Assembly: GCA_902767015.1 (NCBI GenBank)
Contig: CACXFV010000033.1
Span: forward strand, 1-37,643
Reading direction: 5' to 3'
Origin: an uncultured Lachnospiraceae bacterium
GTDB lineage: Bacteria > Bacillota > Clostridia > Lachnospirales > Lachnospiraceae
DNA length: 37,643 nt
Below the pieces are notes generated by a model. That model saw nothing but the letters and a program-made list of their open reading frames with translations, was not told where the DNA came from and made no database searches. Position 1 is the first letter of the stretch; each line of letters starts with the position of its first letter. A program made the position numbers and the translations under genes. This document shows, piece after piece, positions 24,913 through 33,654 of this stretch.

Positions 24913-27657
24913 ATGGAAGATAATAATGTTGTGGAAAATTATGTAATGGGAATGCTGCTGGATGTTGATGATCTGCAGACTTATCAGGATATTTTCAGCG
25001 AAGCACAGAGGGTATATATTCAATGTTATAACGCAGAGGGAAAAAGTATAACAGAATTATCAGGGAGACAAGACGATATCAGTAAAGTATATGATTATGT
25101 GGGAAAAGAAAAGCTGGAGCGTGTGATGGAAGAGGCAGTAACAAAGACGGCACAACAGCAGGAACTCATATGGATGGATACTGCATGCAATAATCTCAAG
25201 ATAGTTACCATTCCTAATAATAAATATGGAAAATATGAAGGTCTTTGGCTTCTTCTGGTATTATATCGTCAGGAGGAGTATGGAGATACTGCCGGGACAA
25301 TGCCCACCAAAGGAATGTATACAAAGGTTACCTTTAATGGCGCGGGAAGAACCATAAGGCTGCTGAAGCTGTTTGCAGACCTTGCCATGTCTGCGGCACA
25401 TGATAGTATACTGAATAACGAGAAGATTAGAAAAATCAGTGAAAAAGATAATATCATCGAGAAGGAGCTTAAGAGGAAGGAAGTCATTACGAATATTCTT
25501 CAGGTAATAGAAACGGATGATGAGATTGAGAGTGTTGTCAATCAATCCATAGAATATATCTCAGATTATTTAGAGATTAGTGTGATTACGCTTGTCAGAA
25601 TAGATGAACAATCCGGAAAAGTACAGACGATAGGCAAGTGGTGTGACGCTGCCGTTGAGAATTATGACGATATGATGAAAGAACTTCCGCTGCGTCTGGT
25701 AGAGATATGCAGGGATGAAGCGGTGCTTATTGTTGAAAATCCAAAGGATAATGATAAATTAAAAGAACTTCTAGAGTCGTTGGGAATAAAGAGTATGATG
25801 ACAATTCCCATTGTAGCCGCCAAAGAGCCGCAGGTCTATGCTATTTTTGCGGAGACAAGGTATGAAAAGAAGTGGGATACCAATGTTGTCAAATTCTTGT
25901 TTGAGATTACCAAGCTGCTGCAGGATTTTCTCTATAAGCGGATGACCAAAGATACACTGATTAGTTCTTACACAGCACTGAAAGAGATTATGAATAATCT
26001 TTTCAGTGGAATCGTAGTCATTGACAATGAGACGGGAAAGCTTTTATTTATCAATGATACTGTTGTCAGAAATATCGGCAAAAGCTTTATTGAAGAGAAT
26101 GTATATGGTTATATCGGTCACAAAAAGAGTGGTACAGATAAAGATACTGAAAATGAGGACAATTCAATCTCTGATATAACGGACAATCATGCAAAATCAG
26201 TATTTTATACAGAAAAATTTGATGAGACGAAAGAAAAGTGGTATGACATATATTTCAGTCAGATTAGCTGGGTAGACGGAAAGAAGGTAACGCTGTGCAA
26301 CTTCATTGATATCACGGAGAAAAAGAAATATCAGCAGAAGATTGAGTTTCAGGCCAATAATGATTTTCTTACCGGACTGTATAACCGTATGAAATGTGAG
26401 GAGGATTTACAGTTCTTTATTAAAGAGGCAGAGAGAATCAACTCAAAAGGGGCGTTGTTGTTTGTAGATTTAGACAATTTTAAGCATATTAATGACGGAC
26501 TGGGACATCAGTTCGGAGATTTGCTGTTGAAAATGATTGCAGCATCCCTTCAGAGAATCAGAGGCATTGAGAATAGATGTTACCGTGTCGGCGGTGATGA
26601 GTTTATTGTTATCATAGAACCGGCGATTTTTGAGGACTACAGAAGAATTATCGATGATATACAGAAAGTATTTGCCTCTCCGTGGTATCTGGGGGATACC
26701 GAATACTTCTGCACGATGAGTATGGGTGTTGTGACCTTTCCTGACAGGGGAAGGAGTGTGGGTGACCTTGTGAAAAAGGCAGATATTGCCATGTATGATA
26801 CAAAGAAGAATGGTAAAAACGGCTTCCGCTACTACAGTGAGGGAGAAGACCAGTATTTGTACAAGAGATTGGACATGGAGAAAAATATGCGACTGGCCAT
26901 TGAAGACGGGTGTAAGGAATTTGAAGTCTATATCCAGCCGATTGTGGATACTGCCACGGAGAAATGTCTCGGAGGAGAGACATTGGTGCGTTGGAACAGC
27001 AAAAATCTCGGTTTCCTTATGCCGGGAGAGTTTATACCGATTGCAGAGCATATGCGGTTGATTGCGCCGATTGGAGAACATGTGCTGAGAACGGCATGCA
27101 AACTCAGCAAAAAGTGGTCAGATTTGGGAGTAAATGCCAGAATCAATGTCAATCTGTCAGTTATTCAGCTTCTTGCCAATGATGTGGTGGAAGTCATCAG
27201 AAAGATTGTAAAAGATATGGACATCATTCCGGAGAGGCTGGTGTTAGAGGTTACGGAGAGTCTTGCCATCAATGATATGACAAGGATGAAACATATTATC
27301 AGTGAGATTAAGAACATGGGTATCAAGATTGCACTGGATGATTTCGGCACAGGGTATTCCTCTCTTAACCATATTAAGCAGATGGATTTAGATATTATCA
27401 AAGTAGACAGAACCTTCATCAAAGACATTGCTGATGACGATTATTCTCAGGCATTTGTCAGATTGATTGCTGATTTGTCGAGACAACTGGAGGTTCAGGT
27501 ATGCGTAGAGGGGGTAGAGGATGTCAAGCAGTTAGAGACCTTGAGACGGCTTAACATTAATATGATACAGGGCTTTTACTACGGTAAGCCTATGAGGGTG
27601 CAGGAATTTGAAGAGAAGTTTTTGCACATAAAGGGCGATAAAGTGATTGCAGAATGA
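24913..27657 (+). CDS. PocR-like/GAF/PAS sensor with GGDEF and EAL domains (c-di-GMP turnover)
   Basis: The 914-residue cytoplasmic protein has no membrane span. In order: a PocR-like ligand domain (about 10-120; DDLQTYQDIFSEAQRVYIQC), a short coiled coil, a GAF domain (about 200-345), a PAS-type domain (about 350-470; LFSGIVVIDNETGKLLFIND), GGDEF (470-640; intact GGDEF at 560-564), and EAL (about 655-905; signature ETL at 689-691 with the catalytic Glu kept, then LVLEVTES, DDFGTGYSSL, IKVDRTFI and QGFYYGKP). Both catalytic cores look complete, so it may make or degrade cyclic di-GMP depending on sensor input. It lies 45 bp after mgtE and could share its transcript. The start is 11 bp from GGAG, a little far. 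Confidence 0.93.
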   Translation: MEDNNVVENYVMGMLLDVDDLQTYQDIFSEAQRVYIQCYNAEGKSITELSGRQDDISKVYDYVGKEKLERVMEEAVTKTAQQQELIWMDTACNNLKIVTIPNNKYGKYEGLWLLLVLYRQEEYGDTAGTMPTKGMYTKVTFNGAGRTIRLLKLFADLAMSAAHDSILNNEKIRKISEKDNIIEKELKRKEVITNILQVIETDDEIESVVNQSIEYISDYLEISVITLVRIDEQSGKVQTIGKWCDAAVENYDDMMKELPLRLVEICRDEAVLIVENPKDNDKLKELLESLGIKSMMTIPIVAAKEPQVYAIFAETRYEKKWDTNVVKFLFEITKLLQDFLYKRMTKDTLISSYTALKEIMNNLFSGIVVIDNETGKLLFINDTVVRNIGKSFIEENVYGYIGHKKSGTDKDTENEDNSISDITDNHAKSVFYTEKFDETKEKWYDIYFSQISWVDGKKVTLCNFIDITEKKKYQQKIEFQANNDFLTGLYNRMKCEEDLQFFIKEAERINSKGALLFVDLDNFKHINDGLGHQFGDLLLKMIAASLQRIRGIENRCYRVGGDEFIVIIEPAIFEDYRRIIDDIQKVFASPWYLGDTEYFCTMSMGVVTFPDRGRSVGDLVKKADIAMYDTKKNGKNGFRYYSEGEDQYLYKRLDMEKNMRLAIEDGCKEFEVYIQPIVDTATEKCLGGETLVRWNSKNLGFLMPGEFIPIAEHMRLIAPIGEHVLRTACKLSKKWSDLGVNARINVNLSVIQLLANDVVEVIRKIVKDMDIIPERLVLEVTESLAINDMTRMKHIISEIKNMGIKIALDDFGTGYSSLNHIKQMDLDIIKVDRTFIKDIADDDYSQAFVRLIADLSRQLEVQVCVEGVEDVKQLETLRRLNINMIQGFYYGKPMRVQEFEEKFLHIKGDKVIAE

Positions 27658-27658
27658 T

Positions 27659-27799
27659 TATTTATTCGTGGCAGTATCGCAACAAAGCATTGCTTTGTTG
27701 CGATATGCAGGAGGTGTAAAGTTTGAAAGTAATACTTTCAAACTATTTATTGGTGGCAGTATTGCAAGCATAGCTTGCAATATGCAGGAGGTGTTAAAA
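27659..27799 (+). repeat. Duplicated hairpin-plus-RBS repeat with three tandem hairpins
   Basis: Two related units, 27659-27720 and 27744-27799, share a 17-bp lead (TATTTATT[C/G]GTGGCAGT), then a perfect hairpin, then ATGCAGGAGGTGT and an A-rich end. Hairpin 1 pairs 27676-27688 with 27692-27704; hairpin 3 pairs 27760-27769 with 27773-27782. Their stems differ in sequence and length but stay perfectly paired. Between them a third perfect hairpin pairs 27720-27730 with 27734-27744. All three have 3-nt loops. The second unit supplies the ribosome binding site of the next gene. It looks like a mobile or dispersed RBS element, or a duplicated translational control module. Confidence 0.8.
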
Positions 27800-28555
27800 A
27801 TGAATTTTATGATAGGGGCAAGTTGTGCTCTGGCAGTGTTTTGCTTTGGATATTATGCATTTGCGGCGAGCTATGCAGGCGTGCATTCCTCCTTTCTGTG
27901 GTTCTGGCTGTTGGCAGGAATTGGTCTGATATGTATAGGCGGCTTGTTTTTGCTTCATAAAAGGGTTCATTTGTTGGATATGATACCGAAATTTGTGAAA
28001 ATGACAATAGGTTTGATGATTGGCATTGGTGTTGTGATATTTCTTGCCATGGAGGTAATGATTGTCAGCAAAATGAATGCAAGACCGGAGCGGGGAGCGG
28101 ATTATGTGGTGGTATTAGGTGCACAGGTCCGCGGCACCAGAATTACAAAATCATTGGCGAAAAGGTTAGATGCTGCTTATGATTATCTGCTTGCGGATGA
28201 AACGGCAAAGGTGGTATGTACAGGCGGACAGGGCAGAGGCGAGGAGATTTCAGAAGCGCAGGCAATGAGCGATTATCTTGTGGGGAAGGGGATAGATAAA
28301 AGCCGCATTATCATGGAAAATCAATCCACCTCCACCTATGAGAATCTGGAATATTCCCTTGCACTCATAGGGGATGATAAGGCGGAGATTGTCATTGTGA
28401 CGAATAATTTTCATGTCTACAGGGCAGTCCATCTTGCAAAATATGTTGGATTTACCAAGGTGTCAGGAATGGCAGCAGATTCCGATAACAGACTTTTGTT
28501 AAATTACATGGTAAGAGAGGGACTGGCTTTATTGAAGGAATTGGTGGTACATTAG
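27800..28555 (+). CDS. DUF218 (YdcF/SanA/ElyC-like) membrane-anchored protein
   Basis: ATG 27800 follows GGAGG by 8 bp and gives 251 residues; the frame runs open further upstream through the repeat, but that part is not protein-like. The N-terminus holds three hydrophobic helices (about 1-90). The DUF218 domain follows: ADYVVVLGAQVRG, then SLAKRLDAAYDYLL, then VVCTGGQGRGEEISEAQAMS, then RIIMENQSTSTYENLEYS, then IVIVTNNFHVYRAVHLAK. The E-x-x-S-x-x-T-x-E-N signature is intact. Family members (SanA, ElyC) affect envelope integrity in other bacteria, and the biochemical activity is unsettled. Translation is likely influenced by the hairpin repeat in front. Confidence 0.92.
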   Translation: MNFMIGASCALAVFCFGYYAFAASYAGVHSSFLWFWLLAGIGLICIGGLFLLHKRVHLLDMIPKFVKMTIGLMIGIGVVIFLAMEVMIVSKMNARPERGADYVVVLGAQVRGTRITKSLAKRLDAAYDYLLADETAKVVCTGGQGRGEEISEAQAMSDYLVGKGIDKSRIIMENQSTSTYENLEYSLALIGDDKAEIVIVTNNFHVYRAVHLAKYVGFTKVSGMAADSDNRLLLNYMVREGLALLKELVVH

Positions 28556-28596
28556 CATAAAATAACAGAAAGCTCTCACCTGAAATGAGGTAAATA

Positions 28597-30435
28597 ATGG
28601 ATAACTTTGAGAGGACGATGACAGAGCTTCAGAACGGCGACATAGGTGCATTATGGAAGCTGTATACGGAAATTGTCAAAAAACTATATAGCATTTCTGT
28701 CTGTGCGGGTAAAAATATGACGCACAGTGAGTCGGAGGAGGTAAGCACCGATACAAAGAAATGGATGCGTGATTGTCTAGTGGGACTTACCGGACAGCTT
28801 GAAGTTTGCACGAGGGAAGCGGATATTAAGAGAGTCATTCTTGAAAATACAGAAGACAAGGCTCTCAGGGAATTGATAGCAGAGCAGTTTGCTATGGAAA
28901 AAGAGACACAGCTTGAGCCTGATACTCAGGTATTGGCTGCGCTTACCCTGTATATGGGAATCTATAACAGCCATTCAGAAATCGCAGAGTGTTATCGGCG
29001 AAGGCAACCGGCTGAAGAAGAGCAGAATACAGGAAATGGCTTATACACTGCCGCCGGCAATCACGAAGATGCTGACGGTGAAATGTCCGTATCAAAGAAA
29101 CGACGGCTGTCTGCTAAAATGATTTTGGCGGTATCATCGGTTACCCTGATGTTCATTGTGGCTATGGTTGTGGGAGAAATTTATCTCCATAAGAGACAGG
29201 AAGAAAGACCAAAGCTTCATGAGGAGTTTGAGAATAGTGAAAAGACGACAGGAATGATATTGCAGGAATATTTTAATGAGATTACCTTTCCGGCAGCACT
29301 GAATGACGATGCATCGACAGAATTTCAGTTCACGTGGCGGTTAACGGAAGCAGATGTGAAACAGTGGTTTTGGGATAATTATGGAGAATGTCCGATAGAA
29401 ATAGCTTATACGACAGAGGAGTATGATACCGGCTGCCGGTATATCTATGATGAGACAAGGACTGATACGGAGGAAGAAAGTATCAGTATTACCTGTGCCA
29501 CTGGAGCTTATTCATCAAAATATGTGGAGGGGGTGGCATTTCATTATACTACTGGGGAAAAAGAGGGGATTGAGGAGGAGCAGCAGAAATTCTATGAATT
29601 GATGGGATTGCAGGAATATGGTGAAAAGCTGAAACAATTGGGAAGAGAGGAACCGGAGAGTATTCATATTGACACGCAGAATCATAGGGGAACGTATATT
29701 GTAGAGCAGACTTTTACGCCGGTACAACAGGGATATCATCTTTATATCAATGTTTATTTTTATGCAGACCCTATTCTGATGAAAAATATAGACATTGCCG
29801 GCAGTAAGCCTGCCGATATCGACGATATGCTGTCACCGGACAGCTATCATTTTCAGCCGCTGCCGGATACCGGGGATGAACAGAACTATCTGTCACAGCT
29901 ATATCATATGATATATGGGTATCGGGGAACAATTACTTATGCGGATAGACATACGTTTTATGAGGATGGAGAAGAATGTGATGAGGAGGAGCTGTACCTG
30001 AGGTGTCAAAGGGAATTAAATGGAGATGTGGAGGCGTTATCATCTGCAGGGATAGGGATATCATTAGAAGCGGGAGTACTGGATATTGTCATCGATTGCC
30101 ATATGGGGTATGCAAAGGAGATTAATGAAAATTTAAAACAGTACCCTTACGCCGATACCGGAAGTTCTTTCAGTATTTCCGGTCTGGAGGATGCAGATGA
30201 TGCTTTTTATATGGAGAGTGATGAAGTAGGATATATAGTGGATAATGCACAGAGAATTTTCTATCTGCTCAATGCGGATTTAAACTTCAGTGAAGAGAAA
30301 ATCAGGCAAAATCTGAAGCAGAATAGCCGTGCGTATGCCTTTGATATGACATATTTATCCAAGACAATAGAAGATTGTGATTATCAGGTTGGCATTAGTG
30401 AATACATGATAGAGATTAAAGTAACGAGAAAGTAG
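28597..30435 (+). CDS. Single-pass membrane protein with sigma-like cytoplasmic head and large extracellular domain
   Basis: No family firmly recognised. The 612-residue protein starts 6 bp after GAGG. Residues 1 to about 140 are helical. The opening FERTMTELQNGDIGALWKLY recalls region 2 of ECF sigma factors, and the ALTLYMGIYNSHSEIAECYR segment at about 110-130 recalls region 4, but both are degenerate. A basic stretch (KKRR) and one transmembrane helix (about 174-196) follow, giving an inside-N topology. The outer 415 residues are acidic and beta-rich, with Tyr/Glu-rich strands. This arrangement would suit a membrane sensor with an intracellular transcription-related head, or simply a surface protein. 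No lipobox or sortase motif is seen. It sits 41 bp after the DUF218 gene. Confidence 0.75.
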   Translation: MDNFERTMTELQNGDIGALWKLYTEIVKKLYSISVCAGKNMTHSESEEVSTDTKKWMRDCLVGLTGQLEVCTREADIKRVILENTEDKALRELIAEQFAMEKETQLEPDTQVLAALTLYMGIYNSHSEIAECYRRRQPAEEEQNTGNGLYTAAGNHEDADGEMSVSKKRRLSAKMILAVSSVTLMFIVAMVVGEIYLHKRQEERPKLHEEFENSEKTTGMILQEYFNEITFPAALNDDASTEFQFTWRLTEADVKQWFWDNYGECPIEIAYTTEEYDTGCRYIYDETRTDTEEESISITCATGAYSSKYVEGVAFHYTTGEKEGIEEEQQKFYELMGLQEYGEKLKQLGREEPESIHIDTQNHRGTYIVEQTFTPVQQGYHLYINVYFYADPILMKNIDIAGSKPADIDDMLSPDSYHFQPLPDTGDEQNYLSQLYHMIYGYRGTITYADRHTFYEDGEECDEEELYLRCQRELNGDVEALSSAGIGISLEAGVLDIVIDCHMGYAKEINENLKQYPYADTGSSFSISGLEDADDAFYMESDEVGYIVDNAQRIFYLLNADLNFSEEKIRQNLKQNSRAYAFDMTYLSKTIEDCDYQVGISEYMIEIKVTRK

Positions 30436-30462
30436 AGGTTGCACAAAATATTTTTCTTTGCC

Positions 30463-30490
30463 TTGACAAAAATGGATTGCGTGTTATACT
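30463..30490 (+). promoter_or_regulatory. Sigma-A type promoter for the thrS T-box leader
   Basis: A perfect TTGACA (30463-30468), a 16-bp spacer and TATACT (30485-30490), with the T-box leader beginning directly downstream. Confidence 0.85.
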
Positions 30491-30496
30491 TAAAAT

Positions 30497-30752
30497 TAAT
30501 CGAAACAGATAACACGTTGATGAGAAGAGTAAGTATTGTGTAAGATGCAGAGAGAGATGGGAAGCTGTGAACATCTTATCGGAGCAATACCGAAGACTAC
30601 CTCGGAGTGACCCCAATCCGGTCCGTTGATTACGTTACAATCATTAGAGTGATGCAGAACATTGCCGAGGTGTGGTATTTTTCTGTGTAATTAGGGTGGA
30701 ACCGCGAGATATCGTCCCTTATGGCATGAAAGCCATAAGGGATTATTTTTTT
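30497..30752 (+). promoter_or_regulatory. T-box riboswitch (tRNA-Thr sensing leader of thrS)
   Basis: The 336-bp gap before thrS is mostly this leader. It contains the AGAGA-type box and Stem I region (about 30550-30620), the T-box sequence AGGGTGGAACCGCG at 30693-30706, and a terminator at 30715-30752. The T-box pairs with the acceptor end of uncharged tRNA to form an antiterminator, so thrS is expressed when Thr-tRNA is scarce. The Stem I specifier should be a Thr codon; ACT at 30596-30598 and ACC at 30599-30601 are both present in the right area, and I cannot tell which is bulged without folding. Confidence 0.93.
30715..30752 (+). terminator. T-box-controlled intrinsic terminator
   Basis: An 11-bp perfect stem (30715-30725 with 30732-30742), a 6-nt loop and a T-rich tail (30743-30752) directly before the thrS ribosome binding site. 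Confidence 0.93.
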
Positions 30753-30771
30753 GAGAAAGGAAGGATTTATT

Positions 30772-32733
30772 ATGAAGATTACTTTAAAGGATGGCTCTGT
30801 GAAGGAGTATGCAGCGCCAATGTCTGTGATTGATATTGCCGGTGATATAAGCGAAGGGTTGGCAAGAGCAGCCTGTGCCGGTGAGATAAACGGAAAAGTA
30901 GTGGATTTGAGAACAGTAATCAGTGAGGACTGTGAGCTCAGTATTCTCACTTTTAATGATGAAAAGGGGAAGGCTGCCTATCGCCATACCACTTCTCATG
31001 TGTTGGCACAGGCGGTAAAGAGATTGTATCCGGAAGCAAAGCTGGCAATCGGACCATCTATAGATACCGGTTTTTATTATGACTTTGAACATGAGCCGTT
31101 CTCCAGAGAGGATTTAGACGCGATAGAAGTCGAAATGAAGAAAATCATCAAAGAGAATGATACACTTGAAAAGTTTGAACTGCCAAGAGAAGAAGCCATT
31201 AGGTTCATGGAGGAGAAGGAGGAGCCATATAAGGTAGAGTTAATCAGAGATTTGCCTGAGGATGCGGTGATTTCCTTCTACAGACAGGGAGATTTCACAG
31301 ACCTCTGTGCAGGACCGCACCTTATGAAGACAGGTGTCATTAAGGCATTTAAGCTGATTTCTTCCTCTGGCGCTTACTGGAGAGGCAATTCGGATAACAA
31401 GATGCTTACCAGAATTTATGGAACCGCTTATACAAAAAAGGCAGATTTGGAAGAATACCTTGCTTATCTTGAAGATATCAAAAAGCGTGACCACAACAAG
31501 CTGGGACGTGAGATGGAGTTGTTCACAACCGTAGATGTCATCGGGCAGGGCTTACCGCTGATTATGCCAAAAGGGGAGATTATCATCCGTACATTGCAGA
31601 GATGGATTGAGGATGAGGAGGAAAAGAGAGGTTATATGAGAACCAAAACACCGCTGATGGCAAAGTCAGATTTGTATAAGATTTCCGGCCATTGGGATCA
31701 TTATAAGGATGGTATGTTTGTTCTCGGCGATGAAGAGAAGGATAAGGAAGTCTATGCTCTAAGACCGATGACCTGTCCGTTCCAGTACTATGTATACAAG
31801 GCGACACCTAAGAGCTACAGAGACCTGCCATGCCGTTACGGCGAAACCTCTACACTTTTCAGAAATGAGGATTCCGGTGAGATGCATGGACTGACGAGAG
31901 TGCGACAGTTTACTATTTCAGAGGGACACTTAATCGTAAGACCGGATCAGATGGTAGAAGAATTTAAGGGATGTCTTGCCCTGGCAAAGTATTGTCTTGA
32001 GACACTGGGTGTCGAGGAGGATGTAACCTATCACCTTTCAAAATGGGATCCGAATAACAGAGAAAAATATATTGGCACGCCGGAGGTATGGGAGGAGACA
32101 GAAGGTCACATCAGGGATATTCTGACAGAGCTTGGTGTGAAGTTTACAGAAGATGTAGGAGAAGCGGCATTTTATGGTCCTAAGGTAGATATTAATGCAA
32201 AGAATGTATACGGTAAAGAGGATACCATGATTACCATACAGTGGGATGCACTGATTGCCGAGCAGTTTGATATGTATTATATAGACCAGAACGGTAATAA
32301 GGTAAGACCGTATATTATCCACAGAACATCAATGGGCTGTTATGAGAGGACGTTGGCATGGCTGATTGAAAAATATGCCGGTCTGTTCCCGACATGGCTG
32401 TGTCCGGAGCAGGTAAGAGTTCTTCCGATTTCTGAAAAGTATGAAGCTTATGCCGCAAAGGTGGAGGCTGAATTAAAGAAGAATGGTATCCGTTCAACGT
32501 TGGATAACCGTTCAGAAAAGATTGGCTTTAAAATCAGACAGACAAGACTTGACAGAGTGCCATATATGCTTGTAGTGGGACAGAAAGAGGAGGAAAGCGG
32601 CAAGGTATCCGTGAGAAGCCGTTATCTTGGTGATGAGGGACAGAAGGATTTAGGTGAGTTTATCGATGCCGTCTGCAAGGAAATCAGAACAAAGGAAATC
32701 AGAAAGATTGAAGTGCAGGAAGAAAAACAGTGA
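30772..32733 (+). CDS. thrS: Threonine-tRNA ligase
   Basis: ATG 30772 (AAGGA upstream) gives 653 residues, normal for bacterial ThrRS. It has an N-terminal TGS domain (1-62), an editing/SAD domain with the HTTSHVLAQA motif (about residue 70), a class II core with motif 1 (PLIMPKGEIIIRTLQRW), motif 2 (RYGETSTLFRNEDSGEMHGL) and motif 3 (GCYERTLAWLIEKYAG), and a C-terminal anticodon-binding domain (QVRVLPISEKYEAYAAKVEA). The zinc-site Cys lies in RPMTCPF. The enzyme charges tRNA-Thr and edits mis-charged Ser. Expression is under the T-box leader just upstream. Confidence 0.98.
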   Translation: MKITLKDGSVKEYAAPMSVIDIAGDISEGLARAACAGEINGKVVDLRTVISEDCELSILTFNDEKGKAAYRHTTSHVLAQAVKRLYPEAKLAIGPSIDTGFYYDFEHEPFSREDLDAIEVEMKKIIKENDTLEKFELPREEAIRFMEEKEEPYKVELIRDLPEDAVISFYRQGDFTDLCAGPHLMKTGVIKAFKLISSSGAYWRGNSDNKMLTRIYGTAYTKKADLEEYLAYLEDIKKRDHNKLGREMELFTTVDVIGQGLPLIMPKGEIIIRTLQRWIEDEEEKRGYMRTKTPLMAKSDLYKISGHWDHYKDGMFVLGDEEKDKEVYALRPMTCPFQYYVYKATPKSYRDLPCRYGETSTLFRNEDSGEMHGLTRVRQFTISEGHLIVRPDQMVEEFKGCLALAKYCLETLGVEEDVTYHLSKWDPNNREKYIGTPEVWEETEGHIRDILTELGVKFTEDVGEAAFYGPKVDINAKNVYGKEDTMITIQWDALIAEQFDMYYIDQNGNKVRPYIIHRTSMGCYERTLAWLIEKYAGLFPTWLCPEQVRVLPISEKYEAYAAKVEAELKKNGIRSTLDNRSEKIGFKIRQTRLDRVPYMLVVGQKEEESGKVSVRSRYLGDEGQKDLGEFIDAVCKEIRTKEIRKIEVQEEKQ

Positions 32734-32756
32734 TTTAGATTGTAAGAGGTGTCAAT

Positions 32757-33605
32757 TTGAAGGATAAGAATAATCTTTTTTTGATAGTGCTAAGCGTTGT
32801 CACTGTGATGAATGCGGGTTTATGCGTATGGCTGATTGCCCAGAAAAACAGTGAAAATAGAGCCATTACAGCACTCAATAACAGTATCGACAGATATCAT
32901 GAAAAATATGGAAGCAAAGAGGCAGACACCGGTGTGACAGCAGACACACCGGCTGCTTTAGAGCCTTCGGGGGAGGGAAACAAAGAAGTGAGCGAAAATA
33001 ACATCAAAGAATCTGAGGAAGAGGAGTTTTACTACGAGCCTGTCAGTGATGAACTTAAGCGCTATATGGACGGAAAATCATATCGGGAAAATGACAGGAT
33101 TTCCTATGATGATTTAGCACATGTGGTGGTGAAATATATTGATTTTGACTGGAACGTCCGAGAGGGAGAACTGATTGTCAACAAAAAAATCGCTCAGGAT
33201 GTTGTAGATATTTTCAAAGAGTTATATAATGAAAAGTATCAGATAGAAAAAATCAGGCTGGTAGACGAGTATAATGGTGATGATGATGCTTCTATGGCGG
33301 ACAATAACACATCCGCATTTAATTACAGGGTAATTGATGGGACGGATGAGATTTCAGATCATGGTTATGGCCTGGCAATTGATATTAATCCACTCTACAA
33401 TCCCTATGTGAGAACTGATTTTGGTGACAGAAATGTTCTGCCGGTCAATGGTGCACAATATGCTGACAGGTCAAAAGAATTTGAGCATAAGATTGTAAAA
33501 GAGGATGTCTGCTATAATGCCTTTACAAAGAGAGGCTTTCTGTGGGGCGGAGAATGGGATTCTCCTGTGGATTACCAGCATTTTTATAAAGAGCCTGAGG
33601 ATTAA
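32757..33605 (+). CDS. Membrane-anchored M15 family peptidase (D-Ala-D-Ala carboxypeptidase-like)
   Basis: The TTG start has GAGG 7 bp upstream and gives 282 residues. Residues 4-28 are a hydrophobic signal anchor, followed by a Ser/Glu-rich linker of about 70 residues. The catalytic domain shows the M15 zinc motif SxHxxGxAxD (SDHGYGLAID, with His202 and Asp209) and the third ligand His275 in the C-terminal DYQHFY. These place it with the Ply118/CwlK-like M15C group, which cleaves peptidoglycan cross-links. It is probably extracellular and wall-acting. The domain is complete and the gene ends 49 bp before the Nudix gene. Confidence 0.92.
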   Translation: MKDKNNLFLIVLSVVTVMNAGLCVWLIAQKNSENRAITALNNSIDRYHEKYGSKEADTGVTADTPAALEPSGEGNKEVSENNIKESEEEEFYYEPVSDELKRYMDGKSYRENDRISYDDLAHVVVKYIDFDWNVREGELIVNKKIAQDVVDIFKELYNEKYQIEKIRLVDEYNGDDDASMADNNTSAFNYRVIDGTDEISDHGYGLAIDINPLYNPYVRTDFGDRNVLPVNGAQYADRSKEFEHKIVKEDVCYNAFTKRGFLWGGEWDSPVDYQHFYKEPED

Positions 33606-33654
33606 AAGCAGTCTGCGAGATGCAGTTGTTTTGTTGACATTTTGGGAGAAAGAA

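Noticed and set aside
27723-27773. Short TTG-started frame of 16 codons between the hairpin-RBS units
   Set aside because: It follows a GGAGG at about 8 bp, but its codons lie almost wholly in the middle and third hairpins, so the sequence is explained by structure.
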